This document shows positions 32,501-43,247 of a DNA stretch of 64,000 bases, one piece after another (the stretch's first letter is position 1; every line of letters begins with the position of its first letter). The notes under the pieces are model-generated. The model searched no databases. It was not told the DNA's origin and saw nothing but the letters and a program-made list of their open reading frames with translations. Made by a program: the position numbers and the translations under genes. The stretch lies in assembly GCA_948144175.1 (NCBI GenBank), contig CANXME010000553.1, positions 186,001-250,000 on the forward strand. Reading direction: 5' to 3'. Source of the DNA: Closterium sp. NIES-65 (Eukaryota > Streptophyta > Zygnematophyceae > Desmidiales > Closteriaceae).

Positions 32501-33640
32501 CCTGTGCTGTGCACCAGATGTTCAATTCTTCAAAGCTTTAGCTTTCTGAAACTCCTCCTTTCCTTCCCTCGCGCTCCGCCAAAACCCTTCCTCCCCTTCT
32601 CCCGCACCTCTCTGTCCCGGTTCCCTCCACTTGGCACTGCCCAGTGCCAAGTCAAGCCCAGTGGCACTGCTTCTTCCCGAGTTGACCTTTGAGTCGACTC
32701 AAAAGTCATCTCCCCACCTCTCTTTCCCGGTTCCCTCCACTCGGCAGATCTTCCGAGTCAAACCCAGTGGCGCTGCTTCTTTCCGCAGTACTCGCTTGCT
32801 TATGTCACCTCGGATATATTCATCCTCAACACGCTCTTCGACCCCATAACGCTCATGATTGGGGGTCAGCTGCCCTGGGGCCATGAACACGCCAAAGAGT
32901 GTCTGTTTGGTCTCCGATGGGGTGCCGGGGGGGGAGGGGGCGGGGGATTGAGTGGCGGAGCAGGGTTTTGGACAGGAGGTGCTGGAATGGGGGGAGGAGG
33001 GGAAGGGGGCAGGCTGGCGGGAGGGAGGGGAGGTTTGAGGGGAGGGGTTGATGGGGAGACAGCAAAACCGAAGATGCTGGGTGGTGATGGTGGTGCTGTA
33101 TTCACAAGTGTTGGCATGGTTGACAGTGATTACCACGAAGGCTTTTTGGGAAGTGGTTACGGTGAAGCTGGTTCAGGTGGCGTCAACATAGCGGAGAGCA
33201 GCAGGAGCAGCAATGGGAGCAATGGTGACCGTGCCGTTGTTGCAAATGGTAACACTGGTGATCAGGCTGTGAGCAGACCTGTCAGCAGCTTTGGTGCCGG
33301 TCAAAGCAAGAACGGCTACACTGCAAAGGAGCAGCAGGTGCAGGAACAGAATCAAATGCAGCAGCCACTGCAGGTGAATCAAAGAGGGAAACAGCAGCAG
33401 CAGCAGCAGCAGCAGGGCTGTAGACCTGAAGAACGCACTGCGGTGCTGAACCATGGCTCCTTAGTAACCACCTCCCTGCAGGAATACGCCAATAATCCAC
33501 ATGACAATATCAGAGTGTTCTTACTGAATGCATATGCACATGGGATTGGCGGCACCAGCTATTGGACATCGTTCACATCTGACTGGATGCTGATGCCGCT
33601 GAATATTGCAGTGGCTAACTGGTTCGACGGATCCAGATAG
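29586..33640 (+). CDS. Pectin acetylesterase (PAE/Notum family, CE13)
   Basis: Removes acetyl groups from wall homogalacturonan in plants. Exon 1 (29586-29965) has a Ser/Arg-rich N-terminus and a hydrophobic segment (LLVLQVSLLLLTGLLVATAV), a signal peptide or anchor. Exon 2 (from about 30310) gives FWHIHLPGGGWCTTEETCAW, the family GGGWC motif. Then follow PGIMSADPDVNPGFGEWNLA, VYCDGGGYVG and the nucleophile motif GESAGG (Ser codon 31695-31697), then VKCLSDGGFF and DIFILNTLFD. A glycine-rich and poly-Gln insert (about 32920-33420) precedes RVFLLNAYAHGIGG, whose His (33539-33541) is the expected catalytic His. The protein ends VANWFDGSR at 33640. Plant enzymes usually have GCSAGG. Several exons have extra copies, and middle exon borders are approximate. 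Confidence 0.85.
30835..31335 (+). repeat. Two copies of the PAE exon PGIMSxDPDVNxGFGEWNLA
   Basis: Segments 30833-30935 and 31015-31125 are about 93% alike by eye. The second continues to the GNTTLHMDGWKIIMAILD part and a donor. A short third piece (MDGWKIAMAILDG) lies at 31287-31330. Confidence 0.8.
31730..31925 (+). repeat. Two copies of the PAE exon end AAYLSFA(T/S)VKCLSDGGFFIG
   Basis: 31738-31797 and 31858-31917 differ at a few bases and both end at a GTGCGT donor. The first is in frame with the GESAGG segment. Confidence 0.8.
32688..32703. repeat. Palindrome TTTGAGTCGACTCAAA
   Basis: A 16-bp perfect palindrome in a PAE intron or duplicated-exon region. Further matches to the 36-bp family member continue on the right (AAAAGTCA). 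Confidence 0.9.
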
Positions 33641-34773
33641 TGAAGCTCGACTGTACTTAGCTACTCTTGTAAATTATTGAGTGTCAACACATAAAAAGAG
33701 GGTTATTGCGTTGAACACTATATTTCTATGTGGAGGATGAAAGGTTCTTATAGGTCGCATTGTTCCACGCACCGCAAGCAGTGTCGTCTTCGGAGCGGGA
33801 GTCAGGATTCAGGGATTTGGCTCAGCAGCAACATCTGAAATGGACAGGTTCGTTGGACTCACCAACAACTGACCATCCAGTCAGGACCTGGACCCGAAAA
33901 TGAAGCACATTCCGAAACGGCATTCCCCGGAGCACCGCCCCACGTGAACTATCTTCCACTACCTCCCCCAAGTGGCACTTGATCCTTCTGCAATTCGTCG
34001 AGCTTATGCTGCTTCTGATGCACACCTTCTGTTAGCTCAGAGCCCTAATTATAACCGTCGTGTCGCGTCCAAGTTGGTTCGAGCGAGCATTGCCATTTTA
34101 GCAGATCCAATACGAGCGACGAGCATTCTCCCATCCAGGGGTGGACTATTTTACGGAAAATCGGATTTCGTTCTTGAACCGTCGAGACCAAGGAAACAAG
34201 CATTTCTTTCTAGAGCCACCGTAGACTTTCCTCTATAAAAAGTGCATAAATGTGCCTCGTACAGTAGTAGCAGGCGCTGTCATTCATGAACATTGCACGT
34301 CGTTCGACAGCATGTCGTTCCACGTCGGGAACATGTATCACGCAAGTCGTACAAGCTTGCAATTTGAAATCGTTTCGTGGGAGGGAGATGCCGTTTTCTG
34401 CATTTTGCAGCAGGTCGATTTGATTTAGATAGCTCAAAAACGTCGAAAACGTCGCTTTCCTGCTTCCCCCTTACCCGTCTTGGTCGCGCTTATGAAACGG
34501 ATAAGGTACTTACTCCCCAGTGCCTTTAAAGTCGCCTCAAAAGCCACTAAGCACGTCGGTGCATTGCGCTCAAAAGAACGGTCAAATTGATTCTCCTTGG
34601 TGCTTCCTCGGAACCTTCTGTCCTGCCTTTTTCGCCGTATCCCGCATGGCTGCGATCTGATTGGAGCTTTCGCCTTCTGTATCAGAATCAAGATATTTCC
34701 TTTTGCTGCACCTCGAAACGGTAGCAGCATAGAAGCATGAACCAGGCTAACCGCTCGACTCCTCCTTCATGCT
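33641..34773. other. Intergenic: PAE 3' flank and upstream of PADRE-like gene
   Basis: No gene recognised. Short open frames (33972-34238 plus, 34210-34437 minus, 34434-34730 minus) show no family motif. A half-palindrome of the dispersed family, TTTAAAGTCGCCTCAAAAG, lies near 34525. Confidence 0.55.
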
Positions 34774-34780
34774 TATATAA
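34774..34780 (+). promoter_or_regulatory. Putative TATA box (TATATAA)
   Basis: Sits 185 bp upstream of the ATG at 34965 in an otherwise mixed-composition region, so a start site near 34805 and a 5' UTR of about 160 nt would follow. Inferred from sequence only. Confidence 0.5.
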
Positions 34781-34964
34781 ACCATACGTCCTTGCGTTAC
34801 GTTGACAGTCGAGCCTCGTAGTAGGAGGATAGCTCAGGGATAATATAATAAGACATCTGCACAGAGCTCACGTTGTCTTTGTATTAGAACTGCGCTCTGT
34901 GTCAAGTTGCGAGCAGTGAAAGAATCACCTTCTCCCCATCTCTCGCTCCGATCATCATCATCCC

Positions 34965-35453
34965 ATGATGCAATCCTCGCCGTGCGTTCTCCTTCTTCCA
35001 AGCGGAGCAGCTCGACTCTACTGGGACCGGGTGACGGTACGGCAGGTTCAGCAAGATTACCCTAATTCTGTTGTCTGCAAGGATTCGGATCCCGTCAATC
35101 CTCTTCGTCCATGTGTTGTTCTTCAGCCTGGAAGCACCTGTTTTCTGGTTCCGTCATCTCAAAGAGTCCGTCGTGCACGTAATAGTACATCATCTCGACA
35201 ACCTGACGCATCTGCAAATCAATCAGCCAACGATGCGGCGTTTTTCAGAACACTGTGGCGCGCGAGTTCCATGGATTACCTGGAGCAGCCAGGAATGACG
35301 GGATCCGTTCCAGCCGATCATCGTAATGGAATGCTGCTGACTTCCGTAAAACGTGCCAGGTCTCTGGACAAGAGAACGGAGGCAATGGGAAGATCGAGGG
35401 CAACTGAAAGGTCCAATTTGTTACCAAACAATGACAACTACAGCGGGATTTAG
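34965..35453 (+). CDS. Small intronless PADRE/DUF4228-like protein, 162 aa
   Basis: The N-terminal part GAARLYWDRVTVRQVQQDYP, then SVVCKDSDPV and VVLQPGSTCFLVPS, follows the PADRE (DUF4228) layout: a short strand with LY, a hydrophobic V(R/L)xV segment, a pathogen- and stress-related D/C-containing middle, and L-x-PG-x-x-YFLxP. The remainder is Ser/Arg-rich and looks disordered, as is common in that family. PADRE proteins respond to biotic and abiotic stress in land plants; their biochemical role is unknown. The start has a preceding TATA-like box and a second Met directly after it. Family assignment rests on about 60 residues. Confidence 0.55.
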   Translation: MMQSSPCVLLLPSGAARLYWDRVTVRQVQQDYPNSVVCKDSDPVNPLRPCVVLQPGSTCFLVPSSQRVRRARNSTSSRQPDASANQSANDAAFFRTLWRASSMDYLEQPGMTGSVPADHRNGMLLTSVKRARSLDKRTEAMGRSRATERSNLLPNNDNYSGI

Positions 35454-35782
35454 CTAATATGTTGACAGCGGTGCAGCAAATAAGATTTCTAGTTAACTTG
35501 GTTAGCTGCACAGATACCTATGTTGTGTTTCAGGACTACTGAGGCCAGAACCCTCTGTAGGCCAGATACCAGCCTAACGACCTGTATATACCGGCCAGAT
35601 ATAACAGTTTGCAATGCTCCAGGCCTTTTATTTAGTATAACATACGGTAAGATACTAAGGCAGCTATTGCTGCTATTCACCTTTTCTTACTTGCCTGGAG
35701 CATCTCCCTGATTGGCCTGCATGCATCAGATTTAGATGCTAATATGTTTCCCTACGTTTGTCAGCTAAGTTTCCCCACCCTG
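35454..35782. other. Convergent 3' flank between PADRE-like and kinesin genes
   Basis: The two genes end towards each other. An inverted pair, ATGCTCCAGGC (about 35613) and GCCTGGAGCAT (about 35693), could form a stem in either 3' UTR. No coding region seen. Confidence 0.5.
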
Positions 35783-38700
35783 TCAAAACCACTTCCGCCG
35801 ACGTTTTGGCATGAGCCCTCGATATCCTGAGGGCACAATCAGCCGCAACTCGAGCATCTCCTTGCACAATCTCAACACATCCCTCCCTCCACTTCCCTTC
35901 CAACCAGCCACACCTCCTCTTTCCCCACCTCCTTCCCCCGCGCTACTTTCAATCATCCCAGTCAGCCGTCCCACGATCCGAGCACTAGCCTCCGTGTGGC
36001 GCTCATCGAGCGGCCGGCTCCACAGGAGCACAATCAGCTGGCGCTTGCGTTGGCGCGATGACGTGGCAATCCCCCACTGGCGGAAGAGCTCGAGGCGGTG
36101 ATGGAGTGTGAAGCAGTGGGCCATTCGCTGGGCCAGGTACTCCCTCTCCTTCCTCAGCTCCCTCTCCCTGGAATACCAACCGCGACACGATAATGTGGAG
36201 CCATGGGAAAAGACAAGGGGAGAGGGGAGCAGAAAAGGAGGGAAAATGTACACCATCAGAGCAGAGCAGAGAATGAATCTGCATCGAGCAAGGTAGAGAG
36301 TCGAGGAGACCACAGGGACTTCGGAAGTACACCATCAGCACGCCCTATAGTTTGAGGCATACACATGTTGGCCCTTCCTCTCCCCATGTGTTTGTCACAT
36401 GCCAAACACCCAAGAAGAGGCTTACCTGGCGGCCTGCCCCTCTGCCCCCACGTGCTGTACAAGCCACTGCAGCCGACGCCTCTCCACCTGCAGGTACACC
36501 CGATCCGACGGCTCTCCTTGCATCAGCACAAGGAACAGCTGCGTGCGACGGATGAGCGACACCTGGCAGCGGTCCCACAGCACCACAGTCTCTCTCATCT
36601 CCTCCCTGAACCCCGATTCAAAGTGTGGAACAATATAAGGGGGAAGGCCAGGCTGATGCTGTCGGGGACGAGCGTTGGCGGGTGTTTCAATGCATGCTGC
36701 TCCAGAAGCATGCCCTGAATCTGTTCGGTTCCATCGCCCTCTTCTTTCTCTACCATTGGCCTCTCGTCCCCCCTGTGCTCTCCCCATCCCTCGATCCTCC
36801 TCCTCATTGCCCCAGCCTCTGTCCCCAGCTCCCCCTCCCTCTGCCTCCTCATCCTCATCATCATCCTCCTCCATCTCATCCTCTTCCTCCTCGCCTAGCC
36901 TACCCGCCTCCAGCTCCACCACCTGTTTCACCAGCAGCTGCTTCTGGTAGTGCAGCTTCGCTACAATCTCCTTCAGTTCAAGCACGTACGTGCGAATGCT
37001 CGCCACGTTCACCTCTGCTGCCGACTGAAACAGGAACTCCATCCGCTGGAGGTCCTGGGAGGAGGACCGGGTCATGGCAGAGGGGTCCGCAAGGCATCCC
37101 ATGTCAAACCCTATCCCTGCAACCCCAGCGTCAGCAGCAGCTAGAAGCTCCCTCGCTCCCTCTGCAGCAGGGGCAGCTGCATTTTCGGCCGAATCATCAG
37201 CAGCAGCTGCAGGAGTAGAAGCAGCAGGGGCAGCAGCAGCAGAAGCTCCGTTGCTGCCTCGCTCTGCGTCCTTCTCGTCTCTCACTGTGAGCCTCGAGAG
37301 CTCTGCATGGAGCTGGAGCAAGCTGGCACGCCCTTCGTCCCCGTCCCTGCTCGCAGTAGCACAAGAAGCCCCCCTGCTTGCACTCCCCCCCGTGGCAGTG
37401 GCAGCAGCAGTGGCGGCAGCAGTGGCAGCAGTGATGGCAGCAGCGCCACCAGCAGTGGACAAGCAGCCTGACACAGGCTGGGAGGCTAACGAGGGCGTGA
37501 GAAGGCCAGAGAGCTGGTGAGAGAGAGGGGTGAGGAGGCCAGACGCGTAACAGGAGGAGATGTTGGAGGAGGGGGTGAGAAGTCCAGACACGCAGTGGTA
37601 TGGGGGCGTCAGGATTCCAGAGAGGTGGCTGAGGGGCATTTGCACGCCGCCTTCTGACAGACTCTCACTCTCCTGCCCCTGCCCCTGCCCCTGCCCCTGC
37701 CCCTGCCCCTGCCCCTGCCCCTGCCCCTGCCCCTGCCCCTGCCCCTGCCCCTGCCCGAGCCCCTGCCTGTGCCCATGCGCCTGCCCCTGCTGCCTGGCTC
37801 TCATGCGCTCCATCTCCCCCTGAAGAGCCCCCATGGCGCGCCCCACGTCGTCCCCCAGGGCGTCCTGCAGCTTCTCCAGGCGCTGGATCTCGTGCATCAG
37901 CGCCAGCACCTTGGCGCTCACCGCCTTGCGCCGCCGCCGCCTCTCCCTCGCCCTGCCCCCCGCCACCCACGCTTCCAGTGACTGGAGAGAATGGAGGGAC
38001 TGCAGCGACTGGCGGGACACGCTCTCTCTGCCAAACGAGCCTCCTCCCTGGTCCCTTCCTAGCCTACCGCTCCTCCTCTGGCTGATCTCTCGCTCGTCGG
38101 CTTCCCCTCCCTCATGCTGCTCCCACTGCCGCTCTCCCTCCCTCACTCTTGTGCTCTCCTCCCATGTCATCCGTCCCCTTGCTGCGTGCGCCTGCTGCTC
38201 TCCTCCCCTCCCACTCACCCCCACGGCCGCTTCTCCAGCCTCGCCTCTCTCCCTTCTCCCTCCCATGCTGCTGCTGCTGCTGGTAAATCTCGACTTGGAG
38301 ATCTGACGGGTATGACCACCGTCCCCTGCAGCATCGCAGCCACTGTTGCTAGAGGACAACCATCTGCCGCCCACAACCAGCCCACCTGCCAGCTGAGCCA
38401 CCCCTTCCCCTGGCGCCAGCTGAGCCACACCAGCAGGAGGAGAAGCAGCGGCGGCAGCGGCGGCGGTGGCGGCGGCAGCGGAGGCATGAAACGAGGCGTC
38501 TTTCTCCCTCAGCTGCTTGCTGGGTCGCCTGGTGAAGCTACCAGGGAAGCACGTGGGCAGCACGAGGTCCAACGGCTTGGATGCCGGGAAGCAGGTCGGC
38601 GTGAAGCGATCCCAGCCGTCCGCTTCATCATCGGATGACTCTGAGACGTTGATGCTGGAGATCGGGTGCACCTGCAGGGAAAGGGGAGAGTGCAGTGGTG

Positions 38701-41609
38701 AAGAGTTCAGAGGGGAAGAGTGCCGAGTCAGCACAGGTACAATATTTTTTAAGGCGCCTCAAAAATCGCCTCAGTTCACGCGGTTTTTGAGGCGCCTCAA
38801 AGAGTGCAAGGGTGAAGAAGAGTTCAGAGGGGAAGAGTGCCCGAGTCAAACCAGGTACAAGAGTGCAAGCAGGGTCAAAGAAGCCACTCGTGCCACTCCC
38901 CTTGCTCTCTTTTGAATAAATGCCCTGCCCAGTGCTTATCCCTCCCACCGCTCTGACCCCGTGTCTCCCAAACGTTCTCTCTCACCTTGCCACCTGGCAG
39001 GGGGTGAACCCCTGGCAGGTGGCAGCAGGTGAGGTGAGAGCGCGAGTGAGAGCGAGAGAGAGAGAGAGGAGCGTACCTTGCCACTCTGCCAGGCTGCGTG
39101 TGCTCGTCGCCTGCCGTGGGAACCGCCTTGGGAGCGGCTGTGGCAGGAGGAGGCAGCGGAGAGCGCGTGTGTGAGGTGCTGCACCTGAGCCAGTGCCTCG
39201 CTCTGCTGCCTCGCCGCCTGCGACAGCTGCGCCTCCAACTGGCGTGTTGGGGAGGGCCGGGGGTGGGGGGAGGTGGGGGAGGCAGAGGGAGACGAAGGAG
39301 TGGGGGTTGGATCAGTCTAGAGGAGCTGCAGAACAGCTGTAATGGGGAGTGGGGAGAGGAAGAAAGGGGAGAGGAAAGGGGAGGGGAGGGAGGGGGAGAG
39401 ATGAAAAAGGGAGAGATGAGAAAGGTTGCTTGGAGCTGCAGATGAGTCGTGGCAGGGTCGGTGGAAGGCACACAGGCCCGAAGGAGAAGATGGGCGTTGT
39501 ACAAGAGAGAGACGGCTGCCGTGCATAATTTTCTCCTCACTTCCTCCTCTCCCCGCTCTTCGCTCCTGACTCTCCCTGTATCCCACCCCGCATTTCTCAC
39601 ACCTCCCCATGCAACTGCCACATGCCACCCTCCTCCCCACGCACCTGCCACACCCCTCCTCCCCTCGTACCTGCTGCATGCGCACGGCCTGCTGGTGGAA
39701 CTGCTCTCTGGACGGCCGCAGCCGCATTTCGCTTTCCAGCCGCGCCACCTCCCTCTGCAGCTGCTCCACCAGTGCTCTGTCCGTCACCACCTGATGGGGG
39801 AGAAGAAGGGACGTGGTAAGGGAGGGTGGTGGCAGGAAATAAGTGAGGAGGATGAAGCGAGGACGAAGCAGCCGCACCAGGGCCACCTCCCCCTACAGCT
39901 GCTCCACCAGTGCTCTGTCCGTCACCACCTGGTGGGGAGAGGAAGCGGTAAGGGTGAGGGATGGCGGGACCAGTAAGGGAGAGGGACGTAGGGAGGCGAA
40001 AAGATGCTGTGAAAACCCACACACCCACACTTGCACCACCCCACACACACACACACACAGTGCAATTCACCCCCACACAGCAATTGCCACAGCACAGCCA
40101 CTCACCACGTTGACACACGCCGAGTTGGTGACCTCCTTGGCTCTCAGCGCGAACGCGAGAGTATTGCGCGTCTGGTCCAGGTGGGTCCTCCCGGCGCTGA
40201 TGGTGGTGATGATGGCTGTGCGCCCGTTGCCCCCCAGCGACTGCTGCAAGATGCGCGTGAGCTTCGAGTCCCGGTAGGGGATGTGCCCCGCCTTGGCCCT
40301 GCTGCCCGTGCTCAACTTGCGGATCACGGTAGCAAGAGTGAGCAGGCTCCTGTTGATGTGGCACCCCTCCTTGAGGCGTGTGCCCGCCACGTGCGTCTGA
40401 GACGCCCTCTCACTGCCCGCCAGGTCCACAAAGTTCTGCTCCAGCCACGTGGCATCATTTCATTGGGACGGGCCAAGCAGCGGAGGGGGATAGCACAAAG
40501 AAGAGAAAATGGAACGAGCGGGAGGGAAAGGGAGAAGGCAGGTGAGGAGATGAGTAAAGCAGGTGCTGAGGAGCCCGGGGAAGGGGGAGAAACGGAGGAG
40601 GGGAGGGAGAGGAGGGGGGAGACGCATTCAGGAGACGAAGGCGAGTTGAATTAGTGTGGCATGACATCACTGCAAGTTGTGAAATCTCATCACTTAATCA
40701 GACTCCATACATCAGGTGGACTGGAATTGAAGGGCGCAAGTCGCTCACCAGCGAGGCGGAGAGCATTTGGGTGGCAGCAGCGTCTGCTGGCACGGGTATA
40801 GCCGGTGGGGGGGTTGGAGGTAGTGCCACTGGTGACATTGCATTGGGACAGCTCTCCACCAGCTGGGGAATGAAAATAAGGAGAACATGAAGAAGATATG
40901 AGGAAATTGGAAAAATGGGAAAGTGAGGAGATGTAGGGTGGCGAGATCGATAGGGGGAGGGTAAGGGAGGGAGGGGAGAGAGCACCAGTTGAATGTGGGA
41001 GCATTGTGAGGGGCGTAACTTAAGGATTGCACACACACGCACACATACACACACTCGTTGAGCACACATTTTCGCACTGACTACACACAGCACACATTCC
41101 ACACACACGCCACACTCACGAGGCGAATGATCTGGTGCGATCTGGAGCTGGCGTCGTTGAGAGACGTCTCGCCCACCTCCCTGTGCGCCGCGCACTGCGC
41201 CAGCAGCCGCTGCAAGTCGCCCTTGGACTCCACGCCCACCTCCGTCAGTCGCTCCACCACCGTGCCCCTCTGCACGCCAAGGCATGGTGGGAGCAAGGCG
41301 GGAGAGGAATGTTTTAAACGGTCACTTGAGCCTGCAGCTGCCGTGAGGGTACATCGCGTTGATTCCTGGGTCGGCAATGGTCAAGAAAGGGTCTTGGAAA
41401 TTACGACCCGGGGTACCTTGAGATTGTCAAAAGGCTTCAAACGTTACGAATTCGTGAATTGCATGGTTACCTCGGGATCATCGAGGAGCCTGAGGGGCCC
41501 GGAGTCCGGGTTGAGGAGGTCCCGGACAATCTCGTTGTAGATCTCGATAGCTGACAGCTTCACCAGGAAGCTGCGATGCGGATTCTGCTCACATTTGCAC
41601 ATTGCGCAT

Positions 41610-41705
<96 letters not shown>

Positions 41706-43247
41706 CTGACATTGTGAATGTCCTTGATGACTACTGGCATTGTTGATGTCCACGAAGCCACCGAACGTTTGGGGATACAGATAACATTGCGAACTTGCAA
41801 GGCGAAAAATGACGTTCTGAAAGTGCATGAATAGGACCAACGTAGTCGGAGTCCACGAAAAAAACTGATTCCGTGAACAACCATGACGAAAGGCTGACGA
41901 TGTGAATGTCCATGCCAAGACATTGTGATGCCCGTAAAGGCTGACAATGCCAATGCTCGCGGAGATAACTGATTCTGTGAACTTCTTCAGTTAACTTCTT
42001 CAGTTAACTAAGAATGCGAACCTTCATGAATTCAACCGATATTGTGCATGTTCACGAAACCGACCTTGGGGATATCGATCAGCATAAATTACATTGCGAA
42101 TGTACAGGGAGAAACATGAAGGTGGAAATGTCCGTGAAAACACGTAACAGACACATAGGCCCCGAAGAGGTTTTCGTTGTGAATGTCCATGATAATCATT
42201 GACACTGTCAATGTTTCTGAGAAGATCTGGCATTGAAAGATTCCGTGTAATCGACTCACATTCCGAATGTGCGTGAAGATGTCGCAAGCGGCAAGATCAG
42301 TAATGGCCTCCATGGTGTACGTCTTCCCACTGCTTGTCATGCCATAGGCGAATATCGACGCTGGCAACACAGAAAGAGCAGCATACACCGGAAACAGAGA
42401 CCAGTTAACATTGGACGGTGAAGTTCACGAGACCGTGGTACGAAAGTTTGATACAGTACAAGGCAGTGAACGCACCGTTGATCCCGGAGAGCGCGGACAG
42501 CACAATGTTCTTGGCTCCTTCCTCGTACACCCGATCCGACGGACACGCGGGACCGAACGCACGGTCTGCACGCACGCATGACAAACGAAATTAATTCAGC
42601 TATGCGCTCCTCCATACTGTGATACCTCCTCATAAATCCCTACAAGCGTGCTGCCTATGCGAGCAGGACGAACGTGTGCAAACTGCCGGTGAACGGTCTT
42701 ATAAGAGAGACGATTGACAATTTGAGCGCTCACCGAAAGTGTAAGCAGCCGGGTACGGCGAGCGCTCGGGAAGCGGCTGCAGGAAATGGAGCGTGTTGGG
42801 TTCTTGAATGCGCCACACTACCTTATCCCCGCTCGCCGCCTCCTTCCTGTTCAACGGTCGCACGCGGACCGACACGAAGATTTTCTCCGACGTGGCCTTG
42901 AGCCCAACGCTCGTTCGAGACACGGGCGCGATAGCCGCTTTAGAGTCTATTACTAGCTCAGGCGAAACGGCCGCTTTCAGGATGGTGTCTTGGGGAATGC
43001 TGTCCGGCGCTAGGCTCGGATCAGGCTCCATCCTCGCGTCGGGCCGCGCATCCTCGCCGAGCTTCCATCGCCTATTAGAACCTTCTACTCTCCGAAATCT
43101 CTCCAATTGAGACTCTTCGCCTATAATCTGGCTGTTAAACATGGCTCCACTAGGGGTCCTTTCGAGGTTGGTAAGCTCGGAGTGGTACGGAAAATCTAGA
43201 CTACCACACGAGGACAAGCTCATCTGGCAGATGTCAGAATCGTCCAT
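35783..43247 (-). CDS. Kinesin-7, NACK/HINKEL-type
   Basis: In land plants NACK kinesins carry the NPK1-type MAPKKK to the phragmoplast midzone and drive cell-plate expansion. The N-terminal extension ([20 protein letters not shown]) precedes the motor: [37 protein letters not shown] (near 42560), P-loop [11 protein letters not shown] (near 42340-42310), [20 protein letters not shown], switch [10 protein letters not shown] (near 41165-41140), switch [12 protein letters not shown] (near 40425), and [20 protein letters not shown]. Coiled-coil pieces follow ([20 protein letters not shown]; near 39780-39670). One large exon (about 38672-36425) has Ser/Ala-rich stretches and a (GQ)n tract. The C-terminal DUF3490 domain reads [20 protein letters not shown] then [15 protein letters not shown], and [20 protein letters not shown] then [13 protein letters not shown]. 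Stop at 35783. Motor and tail motifs are both present. Confidence 0.9.
37672..37756. repeat. Hexamer CCCCTG array, about 14 copies, inside kinesin coding sequence
   Basis: On the coding (minus) strand it encodes alternating Gly-Gln, and more degenerate copies extend to about 37800. Because the unit is 6 bp, length changes keep the frame. Confidence 0.93.
38746..38801. repeat. Two GGCGCC-core palindromes in a kinesin intron
   Basis: TTTTTAAGGCGCCTCAAAAA (38746-38765) and TTTTTGAGGCGCCTCAAAG (38784 onward) lie 18 bp apart, in the same orientation class as the GTCGAC-core family elsewhere in the window. Confidence 0.85.
39680..39935 (-). repeat. Two copies of the kinesin exon start [12 protein letters not shown]
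   Basis: 39755-39792 and 39897-39932 both encode [11 protein letters not shown] on the minus strand with the acceptor CACCAG. The left copy continues to the full exon ([17 protein letters not shown]). Confidence 0.75.
41611..41702. repeat. (CA)46 microsatellite
   Basis: Uninterrupted CA dinucleotides in a kinesin intron, about 40 bp from an exon border. Confidence 0.97.
41703..42300. repeat. Degenerate CATTGTGAATGTCCATGA-like repeat
   Basis: Variants of (A/C)ATTG(T/C)GAATGTCC(A/T)TGA recur at irregular spacing (for example 41709, 41895, 42093, 42176, 42269), filling the intron between the motor exons. Copies are old and diverged. Confidence 0.55.

Noticed and set aside
34825..34900. Possible tRNA because of GGATAGCTCAGGGATA
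   Set aside because: No matching anticodon arm, T-arm or acceptor stem could be drawn.
28080..35745. ATTTAGATGCTAATATG shared in inverted orientation near 28087 and 35729
   Set aside because: A single 17-bp match with unrelated flanks; too short to call a repeat family without a genome search.
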